Shown piece by piece: positions 11,747-21,151 of a stretch of DNA of 64,000 nt (positions are counted from its first letter, which is position 1; each line of letters starts with the position of its first letter). The notes under the pieces were generated by a model that was not told the DNA's origin, did not search any database, and worked only from the letters and a program-made list of their open reading frames with translations. Location of the stretch: assembly GCF_001447355.1 (NCBI RefSeq), contig NZ_JXBW01000010.1:1-64000 (forward strand), in the 5' to 3' direction. This DNA comes from Alicyclobacillus tolerans. Lineage in GTDB: Bacteria; Bacillota; Bacilli; Alicyclobacillales; Alicyclobacillaceae. The translations under genes were made by a program, and so were the position numbers.

Positions 11747-11778
11747 TCCGAAAAGGGGATGCTTCCCCCCTTTTCGGA
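11747..11778. terminator. Perfect inverted repeat between convergent genes, possible bidirectional terminator
   Basis: TCCGAAAAGGGG (11747-11758) pairs perfectly with CCCCTTTTCGGA (11767-11778) across an 8-base loop. It lies between the stop codons of two convergent genes (ends at 11738 and 11797). No T run follows on either strand, so it would have to work through the four T (or A) inside the stem or act as an mRNA 3'-end stabiliser. A near-identical palindrome occurs at 28503-28528. Confidence 0.55.
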
Positions 11779-11796
11779 CGCGCACGCAATTCGCAA

Positions 11797-12912
11797 TTAG
11801 CGATGAAAGAATGACAGACGTATGCCATCTTCGTCAAATCCGACGGGCCATGGCATGGGGCGTTCGCAACGCGTAGTCATCTCGTAATGGCGTCCGCTCG
11901 TGGACGACACGTGGATGCCCTCCATAATTTCAAGTACATGCAAGGCAAGTTCGCCGTTTGCCCGATGCGGCCGCCCTGTTTTGACCGCATGTGCCATGTC
12001 GGCAACCGCTAAGCCACGACGGTTCTCCGAAAATCCGAACAAAGGCGCAACCTCGGTCCACTCTTCAGCACCTTGACGACGCACGCGCAAGGCGCCGCCA
12101 AAGTAGTTCGGATCAGGCACCGAGAGCGTGCCTTCCGTCCCGTAAATCTCAATTCTCGGCAACTCCGAGTGCCACACGTCAAACGAGGTGACAATCGTCC
12201 CGACCGCACCTTGTTCAAACTGCAACAATCCCGTCACATGCGTTGGAGTTGACACGGGAATGCGTTCGCCAAATCGATTTGGGCCAGTGATCACGCGCTC
12301 CGCAAACGTCGTCTGCGCAATCCCGGTCAACTGCCGCACGGGCCCCAACAGGTGTACGAGCGCTGTCAAATAGTACGGTCCCATATCGAACATCGGGCCG
12401 CCCCCAGGCTGATAAAAGAAGTCAGGGTTGGGATGCCAACGCTCAGGCCCATGGCTCATCATAAATGCCGTCGCGGCTATGGGGCGTCCAATCCAGCCAT
12501 CGTCAAGCACTTTGCGCGCCGTCTGAAGGTGACTGCCCAAAAACGTGTCCGGAGCCGCACCGATGCGTAGACCACGGCTGTTTGCAAGTTCGACCAAGGC
12601 CTTGCCTTCCTCGGTATTCAAGGCCAACGGCTTTTCCGAGTGCACATGCTTGCCTGCAAGCAGGGCCCGACGAGCAATGTCCGCATGGGCGTTTGGGATC
12701 GTCAAATTGATGACAATCTCGATCTCGGGATCATTCAACAACTCGTCGACCGAGCACGCCTTCGGCACACCAAACTGAGCCGCTCTGCTTTGCGCGCGCT
12801 CCAAATCAATATCGGCACAGGCGACGACGTCCATCCCAAACGTCTGACAATTTTTTAAATAGATTTCACTGATCACGCCACAACCAATCACACCGACTTT
12901 AACTTGTGCCAT
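11797..12912 (-). CDS. Gfo/Idh/MocA-family NAD(P)-dependent oxidoreductase
   Basis: 371 residues. The N-terminal Rossmann domain begins [18 protein letters not shown], and the family signature [15 protein letters not shown] follows near residue 95 with the catalytic-type Lys. The C-terminal domain is the usual open beta-sheet fold, with [16 protein letters not shown] near residue 170 and an inferred active-site His in HLLG. Members oxidise or epimerise sugars, inositols or sugar phosphates with NAD(P). The gene lies 88 bases downstream of the GH36 alpha-galactosidase on the same strand, so both may act on the same galactoside-derived pool. The start follows GAGGACGGTGA. The precise substrate cannot be assigned. 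Confidence 0.82.
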   Translation of the reverse strand: MAQVKVGVIGCGVISEIYLKNCQTFGMDVVACADIDLERAQSRAAQFGVPKACSVDELLNDPEIEIVINLTIPNAHADIARRALLAGKHVHSEKPLALNTEEGKALVELANSRGLRIGAAPDTFLGSHLQTARKVLDDGWIGRPIAATAFMMSHGPERWHPNPDFFYQPGGGPMFDMGPYYLTALVHLLGPVRQLTGIAQTTFAERVITGPNRFGERIPVSTPTHVTGLLQFEQGAVGTIVTSFDVWHSELPRIEIYGTEGTLSVPDPNYFGGALRVRRQGAEEWTEVAPLFGFSENRRGLAVADMAHAVKTGRPHRANGELALHVLEIMEGIHVSSTSGRHYEMTTRCERPMPWPVGFDEDGIRLSFFHR

Positions 12913-13000
12913 GTTGTCACCGTCCTCATCCTCATTATATCGCTTTCAGCAATCGCTTTCATATGTTTGCACCGGTTTGATCGCGTCAATTGCTCGCCGA

Positions 13001-15187
13001 TCAAACTTTGTGCAACCTCATTGTGACACTCTGATAATCTCCATCCATCAACGGCATGTTCATGCCAACGCGCATGAGCAACTCTCCTAGAAAGACCTCC
13101 CCGGTCTCCTCGATTCGATAGTGTGCCGATTCCCGCAGGCCCCGGAGGCGCAAGCGCCTGACTGGCTGCAGCGGATCGGGAAACACGCGAAAATACGCCA
13201 TATAAGCCTCGTCCTGCTGTGCAGAGACGAACATCCACGCCGCCTCGTTGCCTTCAAAAGGGCTCAGCAGACGATAGAAATCGCCAAACTGCACCAGGCT
13301 GCGGATGGACTTGTAGGCTGCCACTTGCTGTTTGGCCAATTCTTTTTCTTCCGCCGTAAACCTAGACAAATCGAGCTCGTAGCCAAAATTCCCAGACATG
13401 GCAACATGACCGCGAAACGACAAAGGCGTTAGCCGATGCATCTGATGGTTCGGCACGGCAGAGACGTGCGCGCCCATACTGCTCGCTGGATACACAATAC
13501 TGGTCCCATATTGAATTTTGAGCCGCGAGACCGCATCCGTGTTGTCGCTCGTCCACGTCTGTGGCATGTAGTACAACATGCCGGGGTCAAATCGCCCGCC
13601 ACCCGATGCACAACTTTCAAACAAGACGTCGGGAAATGCCGATGTGATGCGTTCGAGTACGTCGTACAACCCCAGCATATAGCGATGTGCCGTTTCACGC
13701 TGACGCTCCGGTGGCAAGGCAGCCGACCCAACCTCGGTCATCGGTCTGTTCATGTCCCACTTCACATAGCGGATGGGTGCGCTATGAAGCACATTGGATA
13801 CCGCCTCGACAATAAAATCACAGACGTCGGGACGCGATAGATCCAAGGTCAACTGATTGCGGCGCTCGGAACGCGGCCGTTCGGCGACGTGCAAACACCA
13901 GTCCGGGTGTTGGCGATACAAGTCGCTGTCCGGAGAGACCATTTCGGGTTCCATCCAGATGCCAAATTGCATTCCACAAGCCTCGACGCGCTTTGCGACA
14001 TCGGCAAGTCCTCCAGGCAACTTGCGCGGATCCGGATACCAGTCACCAAGCGAACAGTTGTCGCTGTCGCGCTTGCCAAACCACCCGTCATCGAGCACAA
14101 ATAGTTCCACGCCCAATTCACTGCCAGCCTTAGCGATCTCGACCAGCTTGTCGGCGTCAAAGTTGAAGTACGTCGCCTCCCAATTGTTCACAAGCACCGG
14201 TCTCGGCTCGTCCCGATAGCGACCTCGAGCAAGGCGCGTTCGGTACAACCGATGATACGTTCGCGACATCTCACCGATCCCTCTGTCAGAATAGACCAAC
14301 ACGACCTCGGGTGTCTGAAACGACGCACCGGGTTCAAGCAACCATGAAAAGTCATCTGGATGGATGCCCATTTGCACACGGACGCTCTGCCGCATCGGTT
14401 CAACTTCTGCTTTCGCGAGAAAATTGCCACTATAGACGAGACTGAATCCATACACATCGCCATGTTCCTCGTCCGCGCTCGGAGCAACCAAGGCGATAAA
14501 CGGATTGTGTTTGTGACCGCTCATACCGGAACGGCTGTACACCGATTGCTCGCCCGGGACAAGCTGTCTGCGCTCGACAAACCGCTCGCGAATCCACGCC
14601 CCGGAGAGTTGCAAAAACGCATAATCGGCTCCCGCCATGTCAATGGAGGCAGAAAGCGCGCGATGAAGCTGAAATGACTCATCGCTATCGTTGATGAAAG
14701 TGGCCGACCGCGCTATAGCACTGTGCTGTGCAAACGCCGTGTAGCGCAGAAGGACCCGCAAACGAAGCACTGGATCCAGCAGCTCGATTTCTAGCGTCTC
14801 CGCCTCTTCATCCGACTCGACGTATGTAGCCGGGAGTCCTGCCAACTTTGGCTTGCCAGGGACAATGCGATGACCCACATAGGTTAAGCAACTGGCGATG
14901 CTTCCATCAAAACGCTGCACCACGTAGGCAGGTGAACGATGATCGCCCATTCCGAATGCAGGAAATTCGTGAGGCCATGTCCCGACATCAGCGTTCGCGG
15001 GTTGCACGGGCCCTGTTAGCGACCCTCGATGGATCTGCAGAAGACCTCGCAAAGTACCTGCATCTTGAATCTCCTGTCCCCAGTACAAGTGTAGCAAGGT
15101 TCCTTCCGACGAAACCGCCATCACGTAACTTGTGCCCTTTGCCTGCACGTGAAAGATACGGCGTTCTTCGTCATAGTGAATGGTCAT
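13001..15187 (-). CDS. GH36 alpha-galactosidase
   Basis: 728 residues, the usual length of bacterial GH36 alpha-galactosidases of the AgaN type. There is an N-terminal beta-sandwich (about 1-320), a TIM barrel with the nucleophile motif KWDMNRPM near residue 475, and the acid/base segment CASGGGRFDPGMLYY followed by WTSDNTD near residues 530-550. A short C-terminal beta domain closes the protein. It would release alpha-linked galactose from melibiose, raffinose or galactomannan side chains. There is no signal peptide, so it is expected in the cytoplasm. Start ATG is 7 bases after AAGGAGG. It is divergent from the SBP-like/GGDEF pair, and the sugar-related genes around it suggest a galactomannan or galactoside use region together with the GH113-like enzyme. 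Confidence 0.92.
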   Translation of the reverse strand: MTIHYDEERRIFHVQAKGTSYVMAVSSEGTLLHLYWGQEIQDAGTLRGLLQIHRGSLTGPVQPANADVGTWPHEFPAFGMGDHRSPAYVVQRFDGSIASCLTYVGHRIVPGKPKLAGLPATYVESDEEAETLEIELLDPVLRLRVLLRYTAFAQHSAIARSATFINDSDESFQLHRALSASIDMAGADYAFLQLSGAWIRERFVERRQLVPGEQSVYSRSGMSGHKHNPFIALVAPSADEEHGDVYGFSLVYSGNFLAKAEVEPMRQSVRVQMGIHPDDFSWLLEPGASFQTPEVVLVYSDRGIGEMSRTYHRLYRTRLARGRYRDEPRPVLVNNWEATYFNFDADKLVEIAKAGSELGVELFVLDDGWFGKRDSDNCSLGDWYPDPRKLPGGLADVAKRVEACGMQFGIWMEPEMVSPDSDLYRQHPDWCLHVAERPRSERRNQLTLDLSRPDVCDFIVEAVSNVLHSAPIRYVKWDMNRPMTEVGSAALPPERQRETAHRYMLGLYDVLERITSAFPDVLFESCASGGGRFDPGMLYYMPQTWTSDNTDAVSRLKIQYGTSIVYPASSMGAHVSAVPNHQMHRLTPLSFRGHVAMSGNFGYELDLSRFTAEEKELAKQQVAAYKSIRSLVQFGDFYRLLSPFEGNEAAWMFVSAQQDEAYMAYFRVFPDPLQPVRRLRLRGLRESAHYRIEETGEVFLGELLMRVGMNMPLMDGDYQSVTMRLHKV

Positions 15188-15457
15188 GCCAGATCCTCCT
15201 TGCCGCCGACTCTGTTTCGACTCTTGGTAACCTCGATATTCCGCAAAGGTCCCCTTAAGAAAGCACTTACCAAGACACTGATGCTAGTTTAATACACAAG
15301 GGGCTAAATTGTATTGGTGGTTTTTCAAACAAGTTGCCGCCGGAAAGCTCGTTTCGGATAACCAAACAAAGAAGATTTGGATGCCGAGAGGAAATTCCAC
15401 AGCCAAGTGTCGAATCGTATATCAGACGTGAAAAGGCTTACCCTGGAGGTTGCAGTA

Positions 15458-16705
15458 TTGGCGGACACCCTTAAAGTATGGATTGTCAACGCGTATCGTG
15501 GCTCCGAGACAGTCAACTTTCTGCAAGAACAATTGCGCCCCTTTCTGTCTGCTCATCCGTCCATACGAATCGAATGGCGTCTGTTGACGTTTGCCAATGC
15601 GCTTACGGAATTCGTTCGAGCCTACAAGCAGGGAACGCCCCCCGATGTATTCGAATTCGGCACAACTTGGTTACCTACGCTCGCGCGATTACATATGTTA
15701 TCAGCGGTTCCGCACGGCATGATGTCCTCCCGACCGATAGCGCCTTATTTGGCAACGGCCTCCCGGTACGACGAGCGCGTGTACGGCGTCCCCTGGACGG
15801 CCGACACCACTTGTTTCATGGCCCGCAAGGATATCATCAAACAGTTTGCCATAGACCCTATGCGTCCACTTAGTTGGGATCAGTTCCGACACATTTGCCG
15901 CAAAATTGCGGAAAACCGTCTGTACGGATGCCAGGACGGGCGGGCTCCACGTCCGATTCATTTCTCATGTCGGCCGGAACGCGTGACATTGCACCGCATG
16001 TCTCCGTGGCTCTGGTCTGGTGGATTTGAGTTTCCACGGTTGCACGAGAAACCCGTTTCGATTATGACGTCGCCTAGATTGCAAAGCACCTTGGAGTATG
16101 TCGATGAACTGATGCACATCAGCGGATCGACGACCGAGGAGGCGCGAATGAGCAACTACGAAGGGAATCTCTCGTTCTTCATGTATGGTCATACCGCCTT
16201 CCACATGACAAGCTTGTTTGAGGCGATTCGCAACGTCGTATCCGGTCCCGATCCAGCCGTCAATCATATTCCTACGCAAGTGATTGCGATGCCTTGTGGT
16301 CCTTCGGGATCGATTCCATACGGGGGCGGATCCATGCTTGGCGTCTCCTCTGCAACAAAGAACCAAAATGCAGCTTGGGAACTGGTGGCAGCCCTGCAAG
16401 CACCGACGCTTGTCGCCGCATGGACGAGTTGGATTTATTCGTTGCCTGCGATCGAGTGTGATTTTTGGGAGCGCTATTTACAATGTCCCGATATTCAAGT
16501 GTTGTATGCCAACATGCAACGAGCCCGAACGTATCCTATGCATCCGATGTGGGGATCCCTCGAGCGGCGATTGGCCGTTGGGCTAAGCGAACTCATGTGG
16601 CACCTAGTCGAATTCGGAAAAAATACTGAAACCTTTGCCCGTGCGGCACGTATTGACAGCGAAATCAACGAAATTCTCAGTTTGTATTGGGAGGTGGAGA
16701 TATGA
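15458..16705 (+). CDS. Solute-binding-protein-like protein (ABC sugar SBP family 1) without signal peptide
   Basis: About 415 residues with the fold pattern of family 1 extracellular sugar-binding proteins. An N-terminal lobe (LKVWIVNAYRG, PPDVFEFGTTW, RVYGVPWTADTTC) is followed by the C-terminal hallmark GGGSMLGVSSATKNQNAAWELV. The start used is a TTG 8 bases after GGAGG. It leaves no signal peptide or lipobox, and the longer in-frame alternative (from 15377) also lacks one. The stop codon overlaps the ATG of the GAF-GGDEF gene (ATGA), and no permease genes are next to it. This suggests a cytoplasmic sensor that passes a sugar signal to its coupled partner rather than an ABC importer component. 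That role is inference. Confidence 0.7.
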   Translation: MADTLKVWIVNAYRGSETVNFLQEQLRPFLSAHPSIRIEWRLLTFANALTEFVRAYKQGTPPDVFEFGTTWLPTLARLHMLSAVPHGMMSSRPIAPYLATASRYDERVYGVPWTADTTCFMARKDIIKQFAIDPMRPLSWDQFRHICRKIAENRLYGCQDGRAPRPIHFSCRPERVTLHRMSPWLWSGGFEFPRLHEKPVSIMTSPRLQSTLEYVDELMHISGSTTEEARMSNYEGNLSFFMYGHTAFHMTSLFEAIRNVVSGPDPAVNHIPTQVIAMPCGPSGSIPYGGGSMLGVSSATKNQNAAWELVAALQAPTLVAAWTSWIYSLPAIECDFWERYLQCPDIQVLYANMQRARTYPMHPMWGSLERRLAVGLSELMWHLVEFGKNTETFARAARIDSEINEILSLYWEVEI

Positions 16706-18096
16706 ACGTCGAGCGCACGCTTGCCACGATGGGCTATCGCATGGCTGCCCTCCTCTATGACGGAGAAGCATCTGACGAAACGCTGCGGCGGGCGTTCCAA
16801 ACGATGTGGACTCAATTCCCATATGCTGCTCGCATTCAGCAGGTTAGCTGTTTCATCCGCGATGTCGACGGCATGTATCGCAGCGTCGTCGACGTTCAAA
16901 ACGGGCAACTATACCTAGAGTCAAACTACATGTCCGAAGACCAAGTTGCATCGGTTCTCGGCGACAATCAGGACATCGTGCGCAGGCATCGAAGCGGCCG
17001 TTACGAAATCTGGATTCCTGTGACATCCGACAAGCTGCTTGGCTTTGTGACAATTGCGGCGCAATCCGCTTTGCCTGAGCTGACCCTGGCGGCACTCACT
17101 GCGTTCCAGCAGACCATTTCACTTGGCATTCGCCATTATGTCACCTATCGTCCGCTTAAGGAGCGCCTGTCTTTCTTGCAATCATTAACCGACTTATCGC
17201 GACTAATCACGGTTTCCGACAACACGGAAGCCATCTTGCTCAACCTGGTTCGAGCTGGAGTCAACCTACTAGGGTTTGACCGTGCCACATTGTTTGTATT
17301 TAATGCAGAAGGAACTTCTATTGAACGAACGATCTACGCCGCGGTAGGATCTGCGCCGATGGAATTGCATCAAGCCCCACCCCTGCCTCCGTTTGGCGAC
17401 GAACCTATGGAACTGCCGAACCTCGAGGCGGTATGGGTACCCATTACAGCGCATGGACAACGGCTGGCGGCCTTACTACTTGACAACGTCTATTCACTGG
17501 ATAGGCCTCCACAAGATGCACTCCAAGCCGTGATCGAACTCGGAACACAAGTCGGATTGGCCCTGCAGAAGAGCCGACTGATCGAAACATTGAACGAGAA
17601 GGCGACCAAGGACGACCTAACCGGGTTGCACCGCGTTGACTACTTTTACGATTCTGCAAATGCTCAATTGGCTCGCCATGCCGATCTCGGCATCCCGTGC
17701 AGCCTTATCATGCTCGATATCGACTCATTCAAAGAAATCAATGATTCATATGGCCATCCTGCAGGCGATGCCGTGTTGGTACAAACGGCACAGATCATCC
17801 GCCGCACCATTCCGCCTAACGCAATTGCGGGACGCATTGGTGGAGATGAGTTTGTCGTGCTCGCGCCAGGCGCGAGTGCTGTCGTGGGAGAAGCCGTCGG
17901 CAAAGCCATTCTCGACGCATTGGCTTCGCCGTCAGGAGTCTTCTTGCCCGGCGACCGTCCTTTGACTGCGTCGATTGGCGTTGCGGTTTCCCCCAGCGAT
18001 GGCGTGACGGTGAGCGAACTGATTCACGCCGCGGACAAGGCGATGTATCACTCCAAACGATGCGGTAAGGCGCGTGTCAGTGTGGCCAAGAGATAG
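16702..18096 (+). CDS. Diguanylate cyclase with two GAF-like regions and a GGDEF domain
   Basis: 464 residues, no membrane segment. Residues about 1-150 look like a divergent sensory alpha/beta domain, residues about 160-300 form a GAF domain (NLLGFDRATLFVF, WVPITAHGQRLAALLLD), and residues about 305-460 are a GGDEF domain. The catalytic loop is an intact GGDEF (380-384), with DIDSFKEINDSYGHPAGD before it. The allosteric RxxD site that normally sits just upstream is absent (PNAI), so product inhibition is not expected. It would make cyclic di-GMP from GTP in the cytoplasm. The ATG overlaps the stop of the SBP-like gene and follows GGAGGTGGAG, so the two are surely co-translated. Confidence 0.88.
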   Translation: MNVERTLATMGYRMAALLYDGEASDETLRRAFQTMWTQFPYAARIQQVSCFIRDVDGMYRSVVDVQNGQLYLESNYMSEDQVASVLGDNQDIVRRHRSGRYEIWIPVTSDKLLGFVTIAAQSALPELTLAALTAFQQTISLGIRHYVTYRPLKERLSFLQSLTDLSRLITVSDNTEAILLNLVRAGVNLLGFDRATLFVFNAEGTSIERTIYAAVGSAPMELHQAPPLPPFGDEPMELPNLEAVWVPITAHGQRLAALLLDNVYSLDRPPQDALQAVIELGTQVGLALQKSRLIETLNEKATKDDLTGLHRVDYFYDSANAQLARHADLGIPCSLIMLDIDSFKEINDSYGHPAGDAVLVQTAQIIRRTIPPNAIAGRIGGDEFVVLAPGASAVVGEAVGKAILDALASPSGVFLPGDRPLTASIGVAVSPSDGVTVSELIHAADKAMYHSKRCGKARVSVAKR

Positions 18097-18171
18097 CGGA
18101 TCGTTCCCGGGGCTATTTCGCGTGCAATCTGCTATGTAATGCGCTAGGATCAGGTGGGAGCTGAGAGAAAC

Positions 18172-18918
18172 ATGCGTAAACTACATCTGGCCATTGCATC
18201 ATTTGTGACAGCAGCCTTGGCCATCCTCGTCACTGCCGAGCCCACCGCGCGCACGCCTGCTGGTGCATCGTTGACAAACGTATCGCAGCACCTTTCGTCC
18301 GTGCGCGTGATGGCAATTGGGGGCTCTATTGCCCACGGGTGGGACGATACCCCTTCCTCAGGAGGATACTTGGCACGAACATTTCGGTCCTTGTCACAGA
18401 ATCAAACGGCGTATGTGTTTACAAACGAGTCATCTGAAGGCAAAGGACCTTCCTACTATGTGACGCGCATGAACGCACTTTTGGCGAAGGACAAACCGAA
18501 TCTCGTCGTCATCTCATTTGGCATGCTCAACGACTTATTTGACCACCATCCAATATCGGAGATCAACCAGGACGTGGTGGTAGAAGTTCGCGACGCATTG
18601 GCCCACGACGCCCAGGTCGTTCTCGTCACGCCGCCAGTGGTCGGCGCATCCTACGTCGAATTTAAGACGCAAGAAGGCCCGACGCTCACCTCTGAAATTC
18701 GGGCCGTCGAAGCGCTGCGCAATCCGAACGTGCATGTCGTCGACTTGTTTTCGCAGATGAAAACCTATCTCCGCGTACATCATCAAACGTGGGAGATGTA
18801 TGCCGCCGACGGTTGGCATCCAAACGCTGCCGGCCATGCCTTAGCCGCTTCCATCCTAACGGCTGACCTGAAACACGACCGCTGGCTCAATCAAACGCCA
18901 ATCCCGCCTCAAGCATAA
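18172..18918 (+). CDS. Secreted SGNH/GDSL-type hydrolase
   Basis: 248 residues. An N-terminal signal peptide is evident: basic MRKLH, then a hydrophobic stretch to about residue 22 with an Ala-rich end. The SGNH blocks are visible: GGSIAHGWDD (block I, nucleophile Ser), SFGMLNDLFDH (block III, Asn) and DGWHPNAAGH (block V, Asp and His). Such enzymes are esterases, lipases or deacetylases that act on lipids or on acylated glycans outside the cell. The start 18172 was chosen over a GTG at 18154 because the signal peptide starts there and AGGTGGGAG lies 11 bases upstream. Its last 10 bases overlap the end of the convergent DUF3291 gene. Substrate unknown. Confidence 0.8.
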   Translation: MRKLHLAIASFVTAALAILVTAEPTARTPAGASLTNVSQHLSSVRVMAIGGSIAHGWDDTPSSGGYLARTFRSLSQNQTAYVFTNESSEGKGPSYYVTRMNALLAKDKPNLVVISFGMLNDLFDHHPISEINQDVVVEVRDALAHDAQVVLVTPPVVGASYVEFKTQEGPTLTSEIRAVEALRNPNVHVVDLFSQMKTYLRVHHQTWEMYAADGWHPNAAGHALAASILTADLKHDRWLNQTPIPPQA

Positions 18919-19418
18919 TCTCGTAATTTACGAAAGTCCGCTTGCAATCCGTGTACGTCATATGGGTGTTTCATGTCGAAAGCATACGGGGATGGCCCCT
19001 CCTGAATGAGATAATCCATGCGACGAGCTCCTTCATCGACAATGGCACGCTCGTCATCAGGATAAGCGTCGTCATCGAACCACCATAACACATCGTAGAC
19101 GGCTCTCCCGTTAGGCATCTTCTCATACGCGTCTGGCAACTCGCGCATCGCACGGCGATGGAGGTGCGTTTTATACGTAAAATGAAAGACAGACTCGAGA
19201 TCCCGCCACACAGTCATCGTATACGTTAGGAAACCGCTTTCAACAGGGACGTCGGGTGTCGGTGGGCGATAGCCAGCAGGCATTGCAACGCGCAAAAGGC
19301 CTGGTTCCTCCTGAACCTTCGCCAAAAGTGTCTCGCGAATGAACTGATGGTGGTTAGCCAGAAGTGGGGACTGTTCACTGATAAAGCCGACCGTATAGAC
19401 GCCGAGACGATACCCCAT
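18909..19418 (-). CDS. DUF3291 domain-containing protein
   Basis: 169 residues matching the DUF3291 pattern: an N-terminal YRLGVYTVGFI strand, SGFLTYTMTVWRDLESVFHFTYKTHLHRRAM in the middle, and a Trp-rich strand, VLWWFDDD, in the second half. The fold resembles dimeric alpha-beta barrel monooxygenases of the ABM type, but no function is known. The start ATG has GGGAGG 8 bases upstream. It lies 132 bases downstream of the SDR gene on the same strand, with a GC-rich hairpin (GCCGCC/GGCGGC, near 19471-19486) in between. Confidence 0.75.
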   Translation of the reverse strand: MGYRLGVYTVGFISEQSPLLANHHQFIRETLLAKVQEEPGLLRVAMPAGYRPPTPDVPVESGFLTYTMTVWRDLESVFHFTYKTHLHRRAMRELPDAYEKMPNGRAVYDVLWWFDDDAYPDDERAIVDEGARRMDYLIQEGPSPYAFDMKHPYDVHGLQADFRKLRDYA

Positions 19419-19550
19419 AACTCATTCCTCCCAGATGTCCGGTATTGCCGCCAGTTCGAAGACGCCCCGGCCGCCGCCCTAAGGCGGCGACAGGTTCCAA
19501 CCATATGACGAAATCCCGCCGATTATGCTCGAAACAGCCTATTGACAGTG

Positions 19551-20405
19551 TTATTCTGCGAAGCGCTTGATCTCGTCGCGCCAATGATAGATCGGCTGCC
19601 AGCCCAGCAATTCTTTAGCCTTGCGATTCGAAAGTAACGTTTCATAACTATCGAGATTGCCCCGTATGTCCTGGACGTCTGGATATGTTGCTTGCAAGAG
19701 TTCACGATTGGTCATGTCCATGCTTGACCAATCTGCCGCGATGTTCAATTTTACGGACCCTAGGCCGTCCTTCTCAATGGCGAGCCGATACGCCTTTGCA
19801 GCGTCCCGAGCGTCGATGTACGACCATAGAATTGTCTTGCGAATCTCGGGATCCTTTAAAAAGCTTGGAAAGTTTTGATACATATCAGGCGTAATCACGT
19901 TGCCCATGCGGAAAGACACCACTTGCATGCCAGTCCGACGATGAAACATGTCTGCTGTCAGCTCATTGACAACCTTCGACAACCCATACGCATCCTGGGG
20001 CAGTTGCGGATGGTCTTCGTCAATCGGCAGGTAAGCTGGTGAAAAGGGGTGCCTCGCAAAAACCAAACCATACGACGATTCGCTCGATGTGATCACGGCT
20101 TTCTGAATACCGAGTGCAGCCGCAGCTTCAAGCACGTTGTATGTGCTTACGACATTCGTTGTAAACGTCGCGGCATCCGGACGAATACCAACGCGCGGAA
20201 TCGCTGCGACATGCACCAGCGCATCTGTACCCTGCAATACGTCAAATGCTTCCCCAAGGTTTGTCAAATCGGCCAACAGCGTGGGACATAGCGGGTCATC
20301 TGGATACCGTGTATCGACGTTGAGTACATCGTATCCGGCTTCCACAAATTCGCGAACGACCCACGGTCCAAGTAGACCACTGCCTCCTGTGACAACGACT
20401 TTCAT
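19551..20405 (-). CDS. NAD-dependent epimerase/dehydratase (extended SDR)
   Basis: 284 residues of the extended short-chain dehydrogenase family. The Rossmann motif VVTGGSGLLGPWVVREF is at the N-terminus, NVDTRYPDD marks the second strand, and LVHVAAIPRVGI and ITSSESSYGL follow. The active-site tetrad appears as S (ITSSES) and YGLSK (Tyr and Lys) near residues 139-143. Family members epimerise or dehydrate nucleotide sugars or reduce related carbonyls. No sugar-biosynthesis partner is next to it, so the substrate is open. The start is preceded by a weak AGGGGATG. It is divergent from the hypothetical gene at 20601. Confidence 0.8.
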   Translation of the reverse strand: MKVVVTGGSGLLGPWVVREFVEAGYDVLNVDTRYPDDPLCPTLLADLTNLGEAFDVLQGTDALVHVAAIPRVGIRPDAATFTTNVVSTYNVLEAAAALGIQKAVITSSESSYGLVFARHPFSPAYLPIDEDHPQLPQDAYGLSKVVNELTADMFHRRTGMQVVSFRMGNVITPDMYQNFPSFLKDPEIRKTILWSYIDARDAAKAYRLAIEKDGLGSVKLNIAADWSSMDMTNRELLQATYPDVQDIRGNLDSYETLLSNRKAKELLGWQPIYHWRDEIKRFAE

Positions 20406-20600
20406 GAGCAGACATCATCCCCTGTTAAGTGGTAAGCAGACCATAGTAAGCATCTTCATTGTACACCCAAGTTGCGAATCGAGCAGCATTCGTGCATCAA
20501 AAAGCCGGATTCAGGGGACGATGCCAAACGAGTACACATGACGCTCAAAAAAGCCAGACACGCGGATTTACCATACAGGTTCACAGAGGAGGATGTTCTC

Positions 20601-21065
20601 GTGGAACATTTCGAGGAGCAATTGACGCGCATTCGCGACCGATCCGAATCCCTAAACGCGGCTTCTCACTTTGTCACGAGCCAAACGGAAGTCAAAGAAA
20701 ACCTTGTTCGGCTGTTCAACGAAATCGCCAGAACATTGCATGAGACCGACCCGAATCTCGAAGCGAAAGTCATTACGACCAAGGACGTGGAATTGGCAGT
20801 CGCCTTTTTGAACTCCCATTTTTATTCGCCACGCTGCAAAGTCACGGCCAAGTACGACGGCGACAACATCGACGTACGGGCGATCGACGAGTTCTGGCAG
20901 CAGTCTCCAAACGCAAACGGACTGTGGGGAGATTGGATTGACGAGCAAATCATCTATCAAGGACCGTTTTCTGATGGACAGATCCGCAACGCCATGGAGA
21001 AAACAGTTCTTGCTTGGTATAAGCGCCTTAAGGAAAACGGGGATCCTGGCCTGGCGCCGCAATGA
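20601..21065 (+). CDS. Hypothetical protein (about 154 residues)
   Basis: I do not recognise this protein. It is soluble, mixed charge, largely helical in the first 60 residues (EEQLTRIRDRSESL onward) and has a beta-rich middle (CKVTAKYDGDNIDVRAID). A GTG start at 20601 was chosen because AGAGGAGG ends 8 bases upstream. Upstream in-frame starts at 20472 and 20538 have no such site. There is no signal peptide or membrane segment. It is isolated between the divergent SDR gene and the convergent M14 peptidase gene. Confidence 0.6.
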   Translation: MEHFEEQLTRIRDRSESLNAASHFVTSQTEVKENLVRLFNEIARTLHETDPNLEAKVITTKDVELAVAFLNSHFYSPRCKVTAKYDGDNIDVRAIDEFWQQSPNANGLWGDWIDEQIIYQGPFSDGQIRNAMEKTVLAWYKRLKENGDPGLAPQ

Positions 21066-21151
21066 CGGCGACAGGCCACATCACCGATACGTTCGTGGCG
21101 TTCCAGATCGTCGACCCAATCTGACAGTCCGCCACGCCATCATAAAGAATC

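Noticed and set aside
15377-15457. N-terminal extension of the SBP-like protein that might contain a signal peptide
   Set aside because: The added residues are mixed-charge with no hydrophobic core long enough for export, and the TTG at 15458 has a far better ribosome site.
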